The position numbers and the translations under genes are program-made. The notes under the pieces are model-generated. The model saw nothing but the letters and a program-made list of their open reading frames with translations, did not search any database and had not been told where the DNA came from. Shown here piece by piece: positions 26,341 through 39,486 of a stretch of 64,000 nucleotides of DNA; position 1 is the first letter of the stretch, and every line of letters starts with the position of its first letter. The DNA lies in the NCBI RefSeq assembly GCF_024323335.1, contig NC_066583.1, positions 274,234,916 through 274,298,915 of the forward strand. Reading direction: 5' to 3'. The stretch is from Lathyrus oleraceus. Its lineage: Eukaryota; Streptophyta; Magnoliopsida; Fabales; Fabaceae.

Positions 26341-27289
26341 TTATCAGTAGACTGTTTGTGTGTCCCCCAACAATTGGGTTTGTGATGCTGTTATCTCCGG
26401 TATGGCCGTGAGTGCCTATCCCAAGCAGGTTTGTGGGAATTCATCTCCAGTATGATATGACGTGTTATCATCCTCAACAGAGTTATTACTCTCACCACTA
26501 TGGTTGATCTCTCCACTAGGATCGTTCTCCTCAGCAGAATGGTGTGGTTTTTCCTCAGCAAGCTCCCCGAGTGGAGCGGGTCTCATGAAATACATCTCCA
26601 GCAGTGATTCTCCTACATATGGATTGGTTGGGTCGTCCCTAATGGAGTAGCATTTATTTCTCCAGCAGAGTTCATCCTACCAGTGGATTGGACGAGTTTC
26701 TGTAGTAGACTGATATCGGCATCCCCAGCTGAGTTGATTCTACCTATGGATCGCGTGGGTTATCCCCAGCGGAGTAACAGACATTCTCCGAAGCAGGGTT
26801 TATCCTATCTGAAGATTGGTTGAGTCTTCCTCCCAGTGAAGTCGCTTTACCATTCCCCAAGCAGAGTTCCCCGCAGAATATTTCCCCAAGAGGAGTCTCC
26901 CCACAGAGTCAGAGTATCTGATCATTTCGGCTCCCTAGCCAGGGTTCATTTGCATTTTGCATGTAGTGATCATTGCATCTTCAAAAATCGCGTAGCATTT
27001 CCATTCCTAAATGGAGCATTACGCCATAGAAAAATTCAAACATATGCATTCATGTGTTCGAAACCCCATCAGACCGTATCCCCTGCAGAGACGAATTTTT
27101 GTTCAACCCGTACAACGCATTTGCTACAGTTGCTCCAGTCAACAATTGGTGTTGATAATCCCCATAGAGATTTATTTCCTCACCCGTTGGTGAAAGGAAA
27201 GCCTGCTTCTCCCCAGTGAGACCCCCCTGCAAATGTTCAGCCTTGCCCGGTCATCTTGTGGATGTCAGTATCCCGTCAGCACCCGCGTG

Positions 27290-28230
27290 TGTTTGTTTCT
27301 TTGGTGTCGGTAAACACCATCTTTCGGTGATTCCCAGTCATGCGTAAGTGTCTGGTCTTCTTTGGCGTCGGTAAACACCATCTTTCGGTGATTCCCAGTC
27401 ATGCGTAAGTGTCTGGTCTTCTTTTGATGTCTGTAAGCATCATCTTTCGATGTTCGTAACATCGTTATCCCTTCCCTAGTGAAGATTACTCCTCTCCGTT
27501 GGTGTCGATAAACGTCGAGTTTTTCCCGATCATCCGTTGATGATTTGGATGTGTTCACTCTCCCAGAAGAGTTTCCTCCTCTCCGTTGGTGTCGATAAAC
27601 GTCGAGTTTTTCCTAGTCATCCGGTGATGTCTAGTTGTACCCTCCCCATGTGGACTTACCTCTCCGTTGGTTTCGATAAACGACGAGTTTTTCCCATTCG
27701 TCCGTTGACGTCTGGTTGTGTTTCTCTTATTCCCATTCATCTGTAAATGTCTGGTCGATCTTTTTGGTGTCCGTAAACATCATCTTTCGATGTCTGTAAA
27801 CGTCGAGTTTTCCCATTCATCAGTAAATGTCTGGTCGATCTTTTTTGGTGTCTGTAAACATCATCTTTCGATGTCTGTAAACGTCGAGTTTTCTCCCATT
27901 CATCCGTTGATGTCTGGTCGAGTCCTCCCATTCATCAGTAAATGTATGGTTACCTCTCCGTTGGTTTCGATAAACGTCGAGTTTTTCCTGGTCGTCCCCA
28001 GTTGTGTACCTCTCCGTTGGTTTCGATAAACGTCGAGTTTTTCCTGGTCGTCCCCAGTTGGTTACCTCTCCGTTGGTCTTGGTAAACGTTGAGTTTTTCC
28101 CATTTCGTCCGTCGACGAATGGTTGTATCCTTTCCGGTCATTCATTAATGTCTGGTCACCTCTCCGTTGGTTCCGATAAACGTCGAGTTTTTCCTAGTTG
28201 TCCATTGGCATCTAGTTGTGATTTCTTTTC
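27290..28230 (+). repeat. Minisatellite array in Ogre 3' UTR
   Basis: The unit core is CTCCGTTGGTNTCGATAAACGT followed by CGAGTTTTTCC, with variants GTGTCGGTAAACACC and GATGTCTGTAAACGTC. Unit spacing is 54-94 bp, and ATGTCTGGT-like words separate them. Many variants contain short inverted repeats such as GGTGT/ACACC. Two adjacent units (about 27305-27420) are almost identical. Confidence 0.85.
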
Positions 28231-28441
28231 CCATTCATCGTCGTTGCGATGTCTGGATGTGGTCGTACCCTTTGAAAACAAAAACCAATATATACCCAGT
28301 AATAAGTATCAGATCCCAGTGGACGTTTCCATTGGTGGATCCCTGTATTGTGCAAATTCTGCGGTTCTTTGGTATTCAATCCCTGTTTACCCTGAAAGTC
28401 TGACAGCCGTTGCTATCATCCGTTCGGGTTCCCAGCTGATT

Positions 28442-28454
28442 GAATAGGGGCAGC
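28442..28454 (+). other. Ogre polypurine tract
   Basis: GAATAGGGGCAGC directly precedes the 3' LTR. The minus-strand element at the right edge has AAATAGGGGCAGC at the equivalent place, sharing the core ATAGGGGCAGC. Confidence 0.9.
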
Positions 28455-31400
28455 TGTAGCACCTCAAATTTGCACCTATCATTGTACATACATTTCCATG
28501 TTAGGTCATAGTATATCATGGTCCACTGCATAGCATTGCATTGTCTTTTGCCCCAAGTGCAAGCCAATCAGAAGAATTAGGTCAAACTGATCAGGAGATC
28601 AGTCAGTCAAGCAAGCAAGCACAATTCTCATTGAGCCAAGGCCCTAGGGTTGGTCCAACATGTTCAAATGACTTGGGGATCCATTTAAAGTGATTAGGTC
28701 AAAGATTGGATGTTCAGAAGTCATCAGTCAATGCACAGTCAGCCAGAAACCCTAAAAAGTCAAACTTGGTCAACTGTGTCTGATTTTATGATTTTGATGG
28801 TTGGATTTGGTTTGAGAGAGCTCATTCATGTCCATATAGTCCTCATATGTCATGTCAAACACCATCATGGAAGAATTTGAAGCCAGATCAGAAAGTTCCA
28901 AAAATGGAAACTGGACCTGTAACTGAAACTTACCAAAAATGGAAAGTCTTTATCCTCAAAATTACATCATGATACAAGCCTCAAATGAATTTTTGCCCAA
29001 CATGAAAGTTGAAGATCTTGTTCTCCCATTTCCAAAAAGTCCAAGAACTCTTAATTCCCATGTGTGGTTGGCAAGTTATGATCGAATCGATTTCAGAAAA
29101 TCTTGAACTTCAAAAGGCCATATCTCCCAAACCGTTTGGCCAATTTTGGTGGGGTTTTTTCCTACAAGTCACATTTGATCCCCTCTTTCCAAAAATATAA
29201 ATTTCATGTGCCAAAACTTCACCAATCAAAATGGCATTTTTTGACTTATCTCATTTAAATGCAAGTTTGACCAAGGGTTGACTTTTTGATATAATCATTT
29301 TTTTTCCATTTGGCCAATTAAAATAGCTCAGAAATTTGGTTTTGGTCATGTTTGCAAACCCATTCTATGTAGTACATGTATCCATGCTTAGTTGCTTGAA
29401 TTGGAAGAAAGGTACACTTTCACCATGCCACTCCATACTATCCACCATACCTTGCTTTGTACTCTTAAAACAGAAAATTAGAAGGTCATTCTCTGTCATT
29501 ATGAACACAATTTGCAGCCCAAAACCAACAGCAAAACAAAGGCCATGTCCTAGTTGCTTGAAAATTGGCAAAAGTACACTTTCATCCATACTTCCACACC
29601 TTGCTTTGTACCACAACCTAGCAGACCTTAGGCATGATTTTTTCTGTCATTTTGGGATTCAATTGCAGCCACAATCAAACACATTGCAGCAGAAAATCAC
29701 TCATCCTAAAAAAAAATTCATTCACCTTGCTTTGGCATTTTGAGAAAAGGCTGTCAAAAAACTCAAAAGTTTCAAGGCTTGGCATGACCAAATAAAACAA
29801 CATCCAACAGCAGAGTATATTTCATTATTTTTTCTGTCATGTTAAACACCAATAGCAAGAACAAACCATTTTCATTCATTCTCTAAAACATCATCTTGGA
29901 TGCATTTCTAAAACCATGTCCAAAGACACCAAAGAGACAAATGCCTTGCCCTACCACAAACAACATCAAACAGAACTTCCAAACATCTTTTTCTGTCATG
30001 TGAAACCCTAATAGCAGACCAAAACCACATTTGACAGCAAGAAGGAAGGGTTCACTCATCCTAAAAAAACTTGATTCACCTTGCTTTGGCACTTTGGCAA
30101 GAAAGCTGTCAAAAAACTCCACAGTTACAAGACATTGCCTTACCACAAAAGAAACAGTCAACAACAGATTTTAGGGATTTTTTCTGTCATTTGTAAACCA
30201 GAATTAGAGCCACACCATACAGAAAACCTTTGGCTCTCTCATGCTCAAAAAATCACATCTTGCATATTCCAATTCTTCTGTCCAAGAACTCAAAGAGAAC
30301 TCAACCTGGCCCTGCTTGACACAATATCCAAACCTCATTTCCTGTCATAAAAAAAAACCAGTAGGAGCAGCCACACAAAGTCACTTGGCCTAAACAGAAA
30401 ACTCACCTTGGCATTCTTGCAAAAGGCTGTCAAAAGAACTTCAAAAAGAAAGAAAACCTTGCCATGTTTGTTGCTTCTAACAGCAGGTTTTATACACCAT
30501 TTTTCTGTCAAGAAAACACTAATAGCAGCCTCACTTTGACAGCAAGAGGCATTGGTTCTCTCACTCTCTAAAAAATCCCATTCTTGCACTTTTCAAAGCC
30601 TGTTCCAAAAAACTCCAAAGAACTAAACCCTGGCCATTGCTTTTCACCATCTTTTCATCATGTTGAACCACTAATGGCAGCCAACATTTCACAGCAGAAA
30701 GCCTTGGTGCTCTCATGCTCAAAAATCACACTCTTGGCCATTTTCCAAAACAGTCAACAAAACTCCAAATAACCAAGCCTGGCTTTTGTTGGTTCATCAT
30801 CAAGACAACATCATGAGCACATTGCAATCACCTTTTCACACCTGGAAGCACTTGTTCTAGCACTGCATTGACAGCCATTCAGCCTTGACAGTCCAAGGTT
30901 GAAGCCAAACTAAGCATCCACAAGTCAAAGGACCTTCACCAACCATCATCTGGAGTGTTAAGGGGCAACTGTTTCACTTCAACAACACCAAACAACAACT
31001 AAATCTCTACTGTCCATCAAATTTGGTAAAAATTCAATCTCCCTATTTTGTGAAATTAGTGCATGTTTAGTGTAGGTCTTTTGATGCTGATTTCATGGAT
31101 GGTCTTAGTTTTAAAAATGGTCAAGTAATGGTTGAGTTATGTTGAAATGAACATTGATGATCCAAATTTATTTTGCATATTACTTGATGGATAGCTCGAT
31201 TTAGTGGAAGTTGCTGTTGGATTCTTGTTTCTTGTTGTCTACTGATCATTTGTGTATACTTAATTGCAATTTCTGGAAAGATTTTGGTGGGGTCGAATTT
31301 GGGAGGGATGAAGATCTTGAAACCCTAGTTCCCAATTGCATTGCCCAGTTTTTCCTCCATTCACGCGTGCATGGCATGGTTTGTTTCCAACAGCCAATCA

Positions 31401-34400
31401 AAACATTCCAAATTACTGGCCAAAACGCAGCGCTTAAGTTAGTGGATAGGTTATTTACAAAAATGCCATTCTTGCTTTATTAATTCATTTAATTTCTTCA
31501 TTTTATTTCACTTTGATATCCAATCTTCCAAAAATCATTGTGCCTTCAATTTTGATCCAAATTTAATGGGATTTTTTGCATCATCTTCATCATGATCCCT
31601 AGTTATTTATCATTATTTTTCCAAAATTTTTGGATGAGTGATTTTTAAATGGCCTTAGGGTTTGTGACATGTGACCAATTTTTGTACACTTTGCCAAAAC
31701 ATTTGTGAAATGATGAGAATGTATCCAATGGCTCCCAAATTTTTTGTGCTCAAACTAGACACATTCATGGTGATTTTGGTGTAGAGTTTGTGAATTTATC
31801 ATTTGTGGTTTGTGAGTTATGATTTTTTTAATTAGGGTGTGACAATTTGTGTCACACCATTGATGACCAACTTCATGATTTTCATGACCATGCTTCTTGA
31901 CCTCCAATTGATCCAAATTTTTGCATGAGTGTACTCTTGTATGTCTAGTTTACATGTGAATTTTCTTGGAATTATTTGTGGCATTTCCTAATTGTTTGGG
32001 ATTTTCTCCCCTGCTTGGTCATATGTTGACTTTTTGTGACACTTGTTCCCATTTCATTTGTGAAATTCTCATACTTTATTGAATGGACATGAAATTTTAC
32101 ATGAGATAACTAGACATCCTCATCTTTGCCATGGTTTTAGTCCCATTCATTTATCATATGCTATCACTGATTTATGAATTTTCTAAGTTGATGCATGTTT
32201 GGTTGACTTCTTTGAACATGTTCAAAATTGCTTTGACTTTCTGATTTTCATTGACTGCCTTCCACTTGTCCAAATGAGATGAAATTTGACATGCTTACCA
32301 TGCTATGTGTTAGGGTTGATCATGATTTATTTGGTGATTTTTGGAAATGTTTTAGGTTGCTTTTGAGTTAAGTCTTGCTGTTGACTTCTATGAGCTTCTG
32401 TTTGCTATACCTTGACCTAATTTGTTCATGAAATGATGATGATGATTGATATGAACATGAACCCAATTGGTTTTGCTTCTTGAATGTTTGAACATGATTT
32501 TGGATACTCATCCTTTGCTGTTTTGACTTTTTCATTCTCTTTTGACCCTAGGCTTGTCCTAGTGGTCCTGTTACTCACGTTTGAGCTTGTGTTTTCAGGT
32601 TAAACACCAAATGACCAATGAGACCATTTCTTTTTGATTGAGCCTGCTTGGTTATCATTGACTAACTTGTTTGTCTTGTAGGTGGCTTGGCTCACATGCC
32701 TTAAGCCTTGTGCCTTGCACGTTCACTTGCTTGTGTTGACTGTTAACCTTTGTTTCATTCTGATTTAACTTTGACTTGTATACTAATTGTGCTTGACTGA
32801 TTTCAGGTACTTTAGTTGCTTAGTTCCTTGTGAACTTGTTGCTTTGCTTTGTTTGTATAAGCAATTTGCATTGAGGTATGCTTCTAATCTTCATGTAGTC
32901 TGGAAGACCTGGTCTGTTACTTGGCCAGGCAACTGTCTGAAGTCCTCCTTAAGAGGCAATGTTTGTGATTGTTTACATTTGTCCTTGCATAGAGTCAAAG
33001 TCCTCCTAAGTGAAGAGGCAATTGGCAGAACCCAAGGGATATGCAACCTATCCCCTGCTATTCAGTGTGTCATCTGCTTTGCTCACACCACTGTGTTGAT
33101 GCATTGCAGATACAAACCCAAGATCTTGTACAATTGTACAGTTGAGTCAGTTTTAAGTGTGTAGAAGGGTTCCCCCTTTCTGAACCCACACATTCTTGTC
33201 TTAAGCTCTCCCAGGCCAGGGATAAGAGCTGTGAAGTCTTATCTTCACTCACCTTTCATCTGCTTCACCTTAGCCCCTCAATGGCAAGGTTAAGAGCACA
33301 TTCACCCAGTTCCAGAGGTTTGTTTGTTGAGGTTGATATGACCCCTCGACTAAAACCTAACCCTTGTTTGAGCCACTTGCTTGTGTATAGTGTGTGCTAT
33401 CTGTGCTTGTAGGATTGTTTGACTTGCTTCCTGTGCAAGTTAGGATTGTTTGACTTGCTTCCTGTGCAAGTTAGGATAGTTTGACTTGCTTCCTGTGCAA
33501 GTTAGGGTTAGTTTAGACTTGCTTCCTGTGCAAGTTAGGTTTTGCTTGGCTTGCTTCCTGTGCAAGTTAGGTGTGTGTGTGGCTTGCTTCCTGTGCAAGT
33601 CATGTTTAGGATAGGTTGGCTCCCTGTGCCAGTTAGCTAGAAACCTTAACTTAGGGATGATTTGCATGATAACATCTAGGCTCGAGTCGTAGTCTCCCTA
33701 GTGTTGTGTCTCCCTCTGTTATCTGGTTAGGCTAGTCCTTTATCCCTCTGTAGGGGAACTACATCGCCCTGATCTTCATACCAGATGAAGTATGTAGGCA
33801 GGAGATTGAGCTGATCTCTCCGGGAGCCTTTTCTTTTCTTTTTGTGTGTGTGCTTGACAGTTATAGGCTCGAGTCCCCGACTCCCTATTAACTTGTTGTG
33901 TTGTTGTGTGCTTGGAAGCTGATGTAAGACCATCGAGTGGCATTCGGGTTCCAGTGTGTGTTTGTTGGTTCGGATGCTGATGTAAGTCCAGTGATTGGCA
34001 TTCGGGCTCCATGTTTGCCTGTGTTCGCTTTGCTTGTGTGTGTGTCAGCCGAGCTACGAATGCTCTGATTCTTCTCTCGTCCGAGGAGATACGTATGCAT
34101 AGGATGCGATATCCTAGCGAGCATGTGTCGTTTCCCCAGTCCGAACTACTTCGACTCTGATGTCTATGCCTGATAGACTAAGTAGGCCCAGGATGCGATA
34201 TCCTGCCGAGTTAGTGTCAGTTTCAGTCAGTTTCTTTTGTCTCTTTCAGCCAGTGTGTGTGAGTTTGAGCAGTGTTTAGCAACCAATATTCCTTCCTTTT
34301 GTGCGTGGATCCCGTAGAGTACTACGGATGCGTAGGGGTGCTAATACCTTCCCTTCGCATAACCCACTCCCGAACCCATTCTCTTTGGTCGCGAGACCAT

Positions 34401-34512
34401 GTTCTTTCCTAGGTTTACTCTGAGCGTTTCCTTTCCCTCTTCTGGGATAAATAACGCACGGTGGCGGCTCTGTTGTTCTTTCTTTCCCGCCGGTTTTTCG
34501 CGCGATGCGACA
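28455..34512 (+). repeat. Ogre 3' LTR (6058 bp)
   Basis: It is nearly identical to 15130-21184. The 3-bp length difference is an extra GGC near 29782. It is followed by the TSD GTTCT at 34513-34517. Confidence 0.95.
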
Positions 34513-34569
34513 GTTCTATATCAAAGTTTGTTCATATTCCTCATTAAACGATATTGATTGAAACAATTT

Positions 34570-34906
34570 TGTTGGTAATTATTTTTTATCTGAGCCATCG
34601 ATCTTGCGGGTGGCATGAATCTTGTCCATTAATTCACTAAGAAGACAGTGAAAGTTAAACCATGAACACCATTGAAATGGAGAAAATAGCTTGCATTGCA
34701 TAATGAATAAATGAATTACAACAAATCTAGTTTACAATGATCAAGCTCATGCTACTTATATCCCTATATTTAGTTATTCTCACTAACTAACTCTCAACAA
34801 ACTGACAACTAACTAATATAGGTTAGTTATGATTTACAAAACTAAAGATTACATCAATGGTGAAGTTAGCTTGCTATGCAAGTAATTGTACCAACTTCAT
34901 CTAATA
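34570..34906 (-). repeat. 3' LTR of decayed minus-strand copia element
   Basis: In element sense it starts near 34906 as TATTAGATGAAG (terminal TG mutated) after a CTTGAGGGGAAAC polypurine tract and ends ACCAACA at 34570. It lies downstream of the RNase H fragment at 34995-35651. The exact ends are inferred. Confidence 0.6.
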
Positions 34907-34994
34907 TTCATGCTTAAAGTTTCCCCTCAAGCTAGAGAAGATATTAATTATTTCTAACTTTCTTGAAGACTGTTGAATGGCCTTATATGCAGTG

Positions 34995-35651
34995 ACTAGG
35001 TCAGAATGTCAGCCACTTGATCTTTTGATGCAATAGGAAGTAAATGAAGAAATCTTGGTTGTACCTTTTCTCTAACCACATGACAATCAATTTCTATATG
35101 CTTGGTTCTCTCATTGAAAACTAGGTTGGCTACTATATGAAAACCTGATTTATTGTCACAGTAAATCACAAAGGGAGAAAGGTGATTGATGTGAAAATCA
35201 CGCAGCAAGTATAAAATCCATTGTCCTTCATATGTGGAAGGAGCTACTGATCTATATTCAGCCTCAGATGAAGAACTAGAAATCAATGTTTGATTCTTTC
35301 TTTTGAATAAAAGAATTTCAAACAAAGAAATAAAAACCAGTTGTACATCTCATAGTATCGGGTCATGCTCCATAATCAGAATCAGAAAAACCTTTGAGTG
35401 TTAGTGTTGATGATTAGCTAAAGAATAAACCATTACCAGGACTAGCTTTGAGGTGTTTTAGAACACGTAGGCATGCTAGCATATGTTCATCAGTTGATGC
35501 ACTAAGAAACTGGTTGAGCTTGCTTACAACATAAAAATATTCTTCTTGCAACGTGTTAGGTAGAAAAGTCTTGCAATTAACCTTTTGTATGCAATTGGAC
35601 CAGATAGTGAATTACCAGTCTCTTTGTGTAACTGTAAGTGAGGTTGCATAG
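34995..35651 (-). pseudogene. Copia RT-end/RNase H fragment (half of a split gene)
   Basis: From 35651 downward, degenerate frames give QPHLQLHKETGN, SGPIAYKRLIARLFYLT and then an RNase H part with SSSSEAEYRS, IYCDNKSG and ERTKHIEIDCHVVREKVQ. The part between is shifted and has stops. The other half of the same gene lies at 49485-49700; LTR copy B inserted between TPM and QPHLQ. The middle RNase H catalytic region near 35330-35400 is deleted or scrambled. Confidence 0.85.
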
Positions 35652-35808
35652 TGTGCGGTAAATTCATGACCATCAAACTATGGATAAGTTTAACGTCAAT
35701 AAAACCAGAGTCGCCACCGCAATTTTATTGTTTCCAAAGGAAAAGGGAAAAGTACAAACAAAACCCAAAGATAAGAAGTTTTCAAATCAAAACTAATAAA
35801 ATGTTAGA

Positions 35809-36767
35809 TGAAATTCTGGTATCAGATATGAGATGTCGAAGGTAATGTCACGACACTAATATCTGAATAATACAAATAGGATAAAAGATAAAGAACAGTA
35901 ATGCACGAGACACAAGCAATTGTTAACCCAGTTCGGTGCAAACTCACCTACGTCTGGGGGCTACCAAGCCAGGAAGGAAATCCACTAAACAGAATCAGTT
36001 CAAAGACTCTCAGTAAACAACTTCAAGTTACAGTCTTTTCACCTAATCTCTACCCGTGTGACTTCTACCTAAGAACTCTTACATATGAGATCCTACTCAC
36101 TCCCCCTCATTCACAGCAGTGATATAAAACAAGAATTACAATGAAAAGAAGACACTCTTCAAAGACACATACTTGATCTTGCTTAAAAGCTTCAATCAAG
36201 TAAACACACACTCATGCTTCAAAGCTTAGAGTGGACAAATTACAACTCAAAAATCAGTCCAATTCAATCATCTATGGATGAATGAATGGCTTATAATACA
36301 CACGACCACACAAGACTAAAAACCTTATTCTCTCTCAATATTTCGTTCGTTATTTCTTGTGTCTAAAACCAGGATTTCCATGTCCTTTATATAGAAGCAT
36401 TTGGCTAGGCTTGGACATCATAAAACCCTAAAACTATTTTCCATTCATATCTTCTCATGACAATTGATTATATCTCGTTGGAAAATAAGTTAATCTGGTT
36501 GTAATTACTGATTGAATGCGCGTTTAATCATCTCTTCAATCATACATAGATTAGCATAAAAAACGCAATCACACAATACATAACATTCAGACTGAATGTT
36601 CTGTATACAGATGTCATGACATCGGGTTTGACATCTCAGTAAAATCCTGCATATTCACATTTTAAACATCCTGCAGGTACATGTTATCTTATGTCAAGAC
36701 AACACTTGTGACAACTTGTGAACACTCTAGGTTTTACCAAAATTGCTGCCAACACATAGAACCAACA
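35809..36767 (-). repeat. SIRE-type 3' LTR (959 bp)
   Basis: In element sense it runs from TGTTGGTTC at 36767 to GAATTTCA at 35809. A TATA-like CTATATAA lies at 36387-36394 (minus), conserved at 44851-44858 in the other LTR. Confidence 0.93.
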
Positions 36768-36782
36768 AACTCCCCATTTGGC
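36768..36782 (-). other. SIRE-type polypurine tract
   Basis: In element sense GCCAAATGGGGAGTT directly precedes the 3' LTR. Confidence 0.8.
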
Positions 36783-36919
36783 AAATTTTGGCTAAAACAT
36801 ACATCAAACCATTTGTTCATAAGAGTAAAAAAACATATCAGCAATTTAGCAGCAGAAGTAATAAAACACATATTTACTAGTTATCATAGCAACTAGTAAA
36901 CACATATTAAACACATATA

Positions 36920-37090
36920 TTTGCTTCTTCTCCCCCTCAGTCTGTTCACCACATAGTCTGTTCACCACAGACATCTCCTTCAACAACACTTGTAACATAC
37001 ATCACCCCATCTGTGCTTCTTCTCCCCCTCAGTTTGTTCACCACAGACATCTCCTTCAACAACACCTGTAACATACATCACCCCATCTGA
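36920..37090 (-). repeat. Direct repeat in SIRE 3' non-coding region
   Basis: Two near-identical copies of about 85 bp lie at about 36925-37010 and 37013-37087, sharing CTTCTTCTCCCCCTCAG, GTTCACCACAGACATC and CATACATCACCCCATCTG. Further partial copies extend to about 37150. Confidence 0.8.
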
Positions 37091-37473
37091 CATCACCTTC
37101 AACATCACCTGTACTACACAAAACATCCTTTTCAACATCATAGCTACTTCATAGCACGTATTAACTACAGCTCTCCTTTAGCTACTTAGCTACTTCTCCC
37201 CCTTTTTAGTCAAAATAGACCAAAGAGACCAATGAGACAAAATAAATGTCTATTAGTCAAAGAGAATGTCACATAGAATGTTAAAACATATTGTCAGGTG
37301 TTACAGAACCACAAACAAACACAGCTATATAAGCTGAGAAAAAATCCAGAGACATCAAAGAGAACCCAAAAATTACCTCAAGGCATCAAAACAAGACTGA
37401 CAAAAAAAACATCAAACATCAAGGCATCCAGAACATCACATCATCATAAAAGGGGAACAATCTTTACCAACAC

Positions 37474-39279
37474 TCAGTCATAGGAGCTAGCATCTTCATC
37501 AGCTTCAGACCCAGAACTGCCACTTGATTTATCTTGAGATTCAGACCTCTCACTAGAGGTGTGAGCTTCTGTTTCCTTGGCTTGACCAACATTATCTATA
37601 TCTCCTTTCTCCATGCTATTAATCAGAACCTCCAAAGCTTCTTTCCTAGCTTTAGCCACCCTTATCCCAGTCTCCAATTCCTTACAGGTCTCTTTCAGTT
37701 CAGCAATCAGACCACCTTGAGAGGCTGGCTTCTTTACAGCAGATGTCATGACAATGTCATTGACATGACTGCCTTTAAATAATTTGTAATGAACTGACAG
37801 AGGAGGTTTTCTTCTACTAGGGATATCACTTGTGCTCAGAATTCCAGGTTGCTGGCTTAGGATTATCCCCCAAATTATTGAGGGAAAAGCTATGGGCAGC
37901 TTCACTGCATTTGTAGGAGCATGTTTGACAATTTATTCAAACATGAATCTACCATAATCAAAATTAATCTTGGTTCCAATAGCAAATATGATCCTTCCAA
38001 GAGCATTTGATATTGTAAAGATGTGATTTGTTGGTACCCAGTTTGCTGACCCTGTCTTGTGCAAGATAGCATATTTAACATTTAGTTTTCCAGCAGAGAG
38101 GTGCTTCTTGCTTGGCCACTCCTTGACATGTCCAGCAGTTATTTCCCTATAGACCTCATTGTTTGTGGCCTCTAGTTCACCAGCACCTTTTGTTCCTCTT
38201 CCTAGGAACTTATTAATCACGGTTGGAGAAAACTTCACACACTTTCCTCTAACAAACACCTTACAAAACTCTTTGATGTTCTTGTCAGCAATGTCCTCAG
38301 GGATGTTCACCACAAATTCTTTAACAAGACCTTCAAAACACTGAGATAACCCACTAACCATTTTCATTAATCCAGCAGACTTAATCAGGTCCATGACCTC
38401 TTTAACCTCCACAGCATCCTTTCCCAGTTCTCTTTCCACAGCCACTCTTCTTTGGATTACAAATTTCCACTTTGCTACACCATCTTCAAGATGGAAGGAA
38501 ATGTTATCCAAGTGTACAACAGCAACCTTTGTAGGGGATTTTCTAACAGTTGACTTTTTGACAGGAGAGATGTCAGGGACATTGTCTTCAATATCTTCCT
38601 CTGAATCAGAACTTTCTCTTACCTTTCTCTTCTTTACCTCCACCTTACTCCAAGACTTTGAAGCGCCTACAACAGAAACCTTCTTACCAGTTTTGGTTGT
38701 CATCATCTCAGCCACAGACCTACCCTTTATGGTCTTCATCCTCTTAGAAACACTTGGCTTCAAGTGATGAAGCAAGTTATCATCTTCATCATCTGAGCTC
38801 TCATCTTCCAATTCAATCACCTTCTTAGCAGAGTCATGCTTCTTAGACTGAGAAGCATCTACAGATTTCTTACAAGGCAAGGTTTTCCCTAAAGAGCATA
38901 ATCCTTCAGCAGCTATATCTTTTTCATACCTAGATGACTCATCATCTTTCTCATTGTGAGGTTCAACCTCAGGAGAGGGATCCCTTCTCGATAGAGGAGT
39001 CGAAACTCCTTTTACTAAGTGCCCTTCATTAAGGATCCTCGTGACAAGATTTCTAATGGCACGATCAGTATGATGCATGTCATCCTTAGAGCTAGGGTTA
39101 TCAGAACTGTTACCTTGAGTATGTCCTGCAGTGGAGGATGGACCATGAGCGTCGCCTGGGATGACTGATAGGGGAATCACTTCCAAAATGTCTTTATTAA
39201 GAAAGTCCATAGAGGGTGTTCTAGCTTTGTGCGCAGGTTTGGTGTTTTTAGAATCAGAAGATGAAGGATGTTGTGACAT
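37474..39279 (-). pseudogene. SIRE envelope-like ORF, interrupted by one stop
   Basis: The start is ATG at 39279-39277 (MSQHPSSSDSKNTKP). The first 448 codons are open to TAA at 37933-37935; the same frame then continues (IVKHAPTNAVKLPIAFPS) for about 150 more codons to 37474. The N-terminal half is rich in Ser, Lys, Asp and Glu, with an acidic run near residue 170. The second half carries the conserved block of plant retrotransposon envelope-like proteins (VNIPEDI..., RGKCVKFSPTVINKFLGR, KYAILHKTGSANWVPT). After the stop come a hydrophobic stretch and a Lys/Glu-rich likely coiled coil. The function of this ORF in SIRE-type elements is unproven; similarity to viral envelope proteins is positional and structural only. 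It lies about 200 bp after pol in the same orientation. Confidence 0.85.
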
Positions 39280-39486
39280 CTTGTTGAGCTTGTGGAAGGA
39301 TTTATGTTGCCCTAGCAGAGAAGGTTGATGAATTTTGAGGAAGGTGGAAATGTTTGAGCTGAGGTTGCGTGTGAAAATGCTATAGATGGAAGTTCCAATA
39401 CTAGGTAATGATTTACCATAAATGGGGAACTTTCTTTTAAGTGGGAAGACACTATTTTTATTACCTTTTCCACTCCAAATTAATTG

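Larger units (their letters stand above)
24306..28441 (+). other. Ogre 3' UTR, repeat-rich
   Basis: About 4.1 kb without coding sequence. It includes a GTGGGGCATCCCCAG series (24980-25070), three ~125-145 bp units (25970-26340), many CCCCAGCAGAGT-like blocks (26400-26900) and a minisatellite array (27290-28230). ORFs here come from the repeats. Confidence 0.8.
15130..34512 (+). mobile_element. Non-autonomous Ogre/Tat-like Ty3/gypsy element, complete
   Basis: This 19.4 kb element is flanked by the TSD GTTCT (15125-15129 and 34513-34517). It has LTRs of 6055 and 6058 bp starting TGTAGCACC and ending GCGACA, a tRNA-Arg-type PBS, a truncated gag, a relic of the RT-ORF start, a relic of the integrase C terminus, a long repeat-rich 3' UTR and a polypurine tract. 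It has no protease, RT, RNase H or integrase core. By eye the LTRs differ at about 15 sites plus one 3-bp indel (about 0.25%). With the commonly used grass rate of 1.3e-8 per site per year that is roughly 0.1 million years. Its movement must have depended on proteins from another element. Confidence 0.93.

Noticed and set aside
27265..28141. Several antisense ORFs rich in RHQRR and TNGE
   Set aside because: They are translations of the 3' UTR minisatellite in shifted frames.
38393..38767. 124-aa plus-strand ORF
   Set aside because: It is the antisense shadow of the SIRE env-like ORF.
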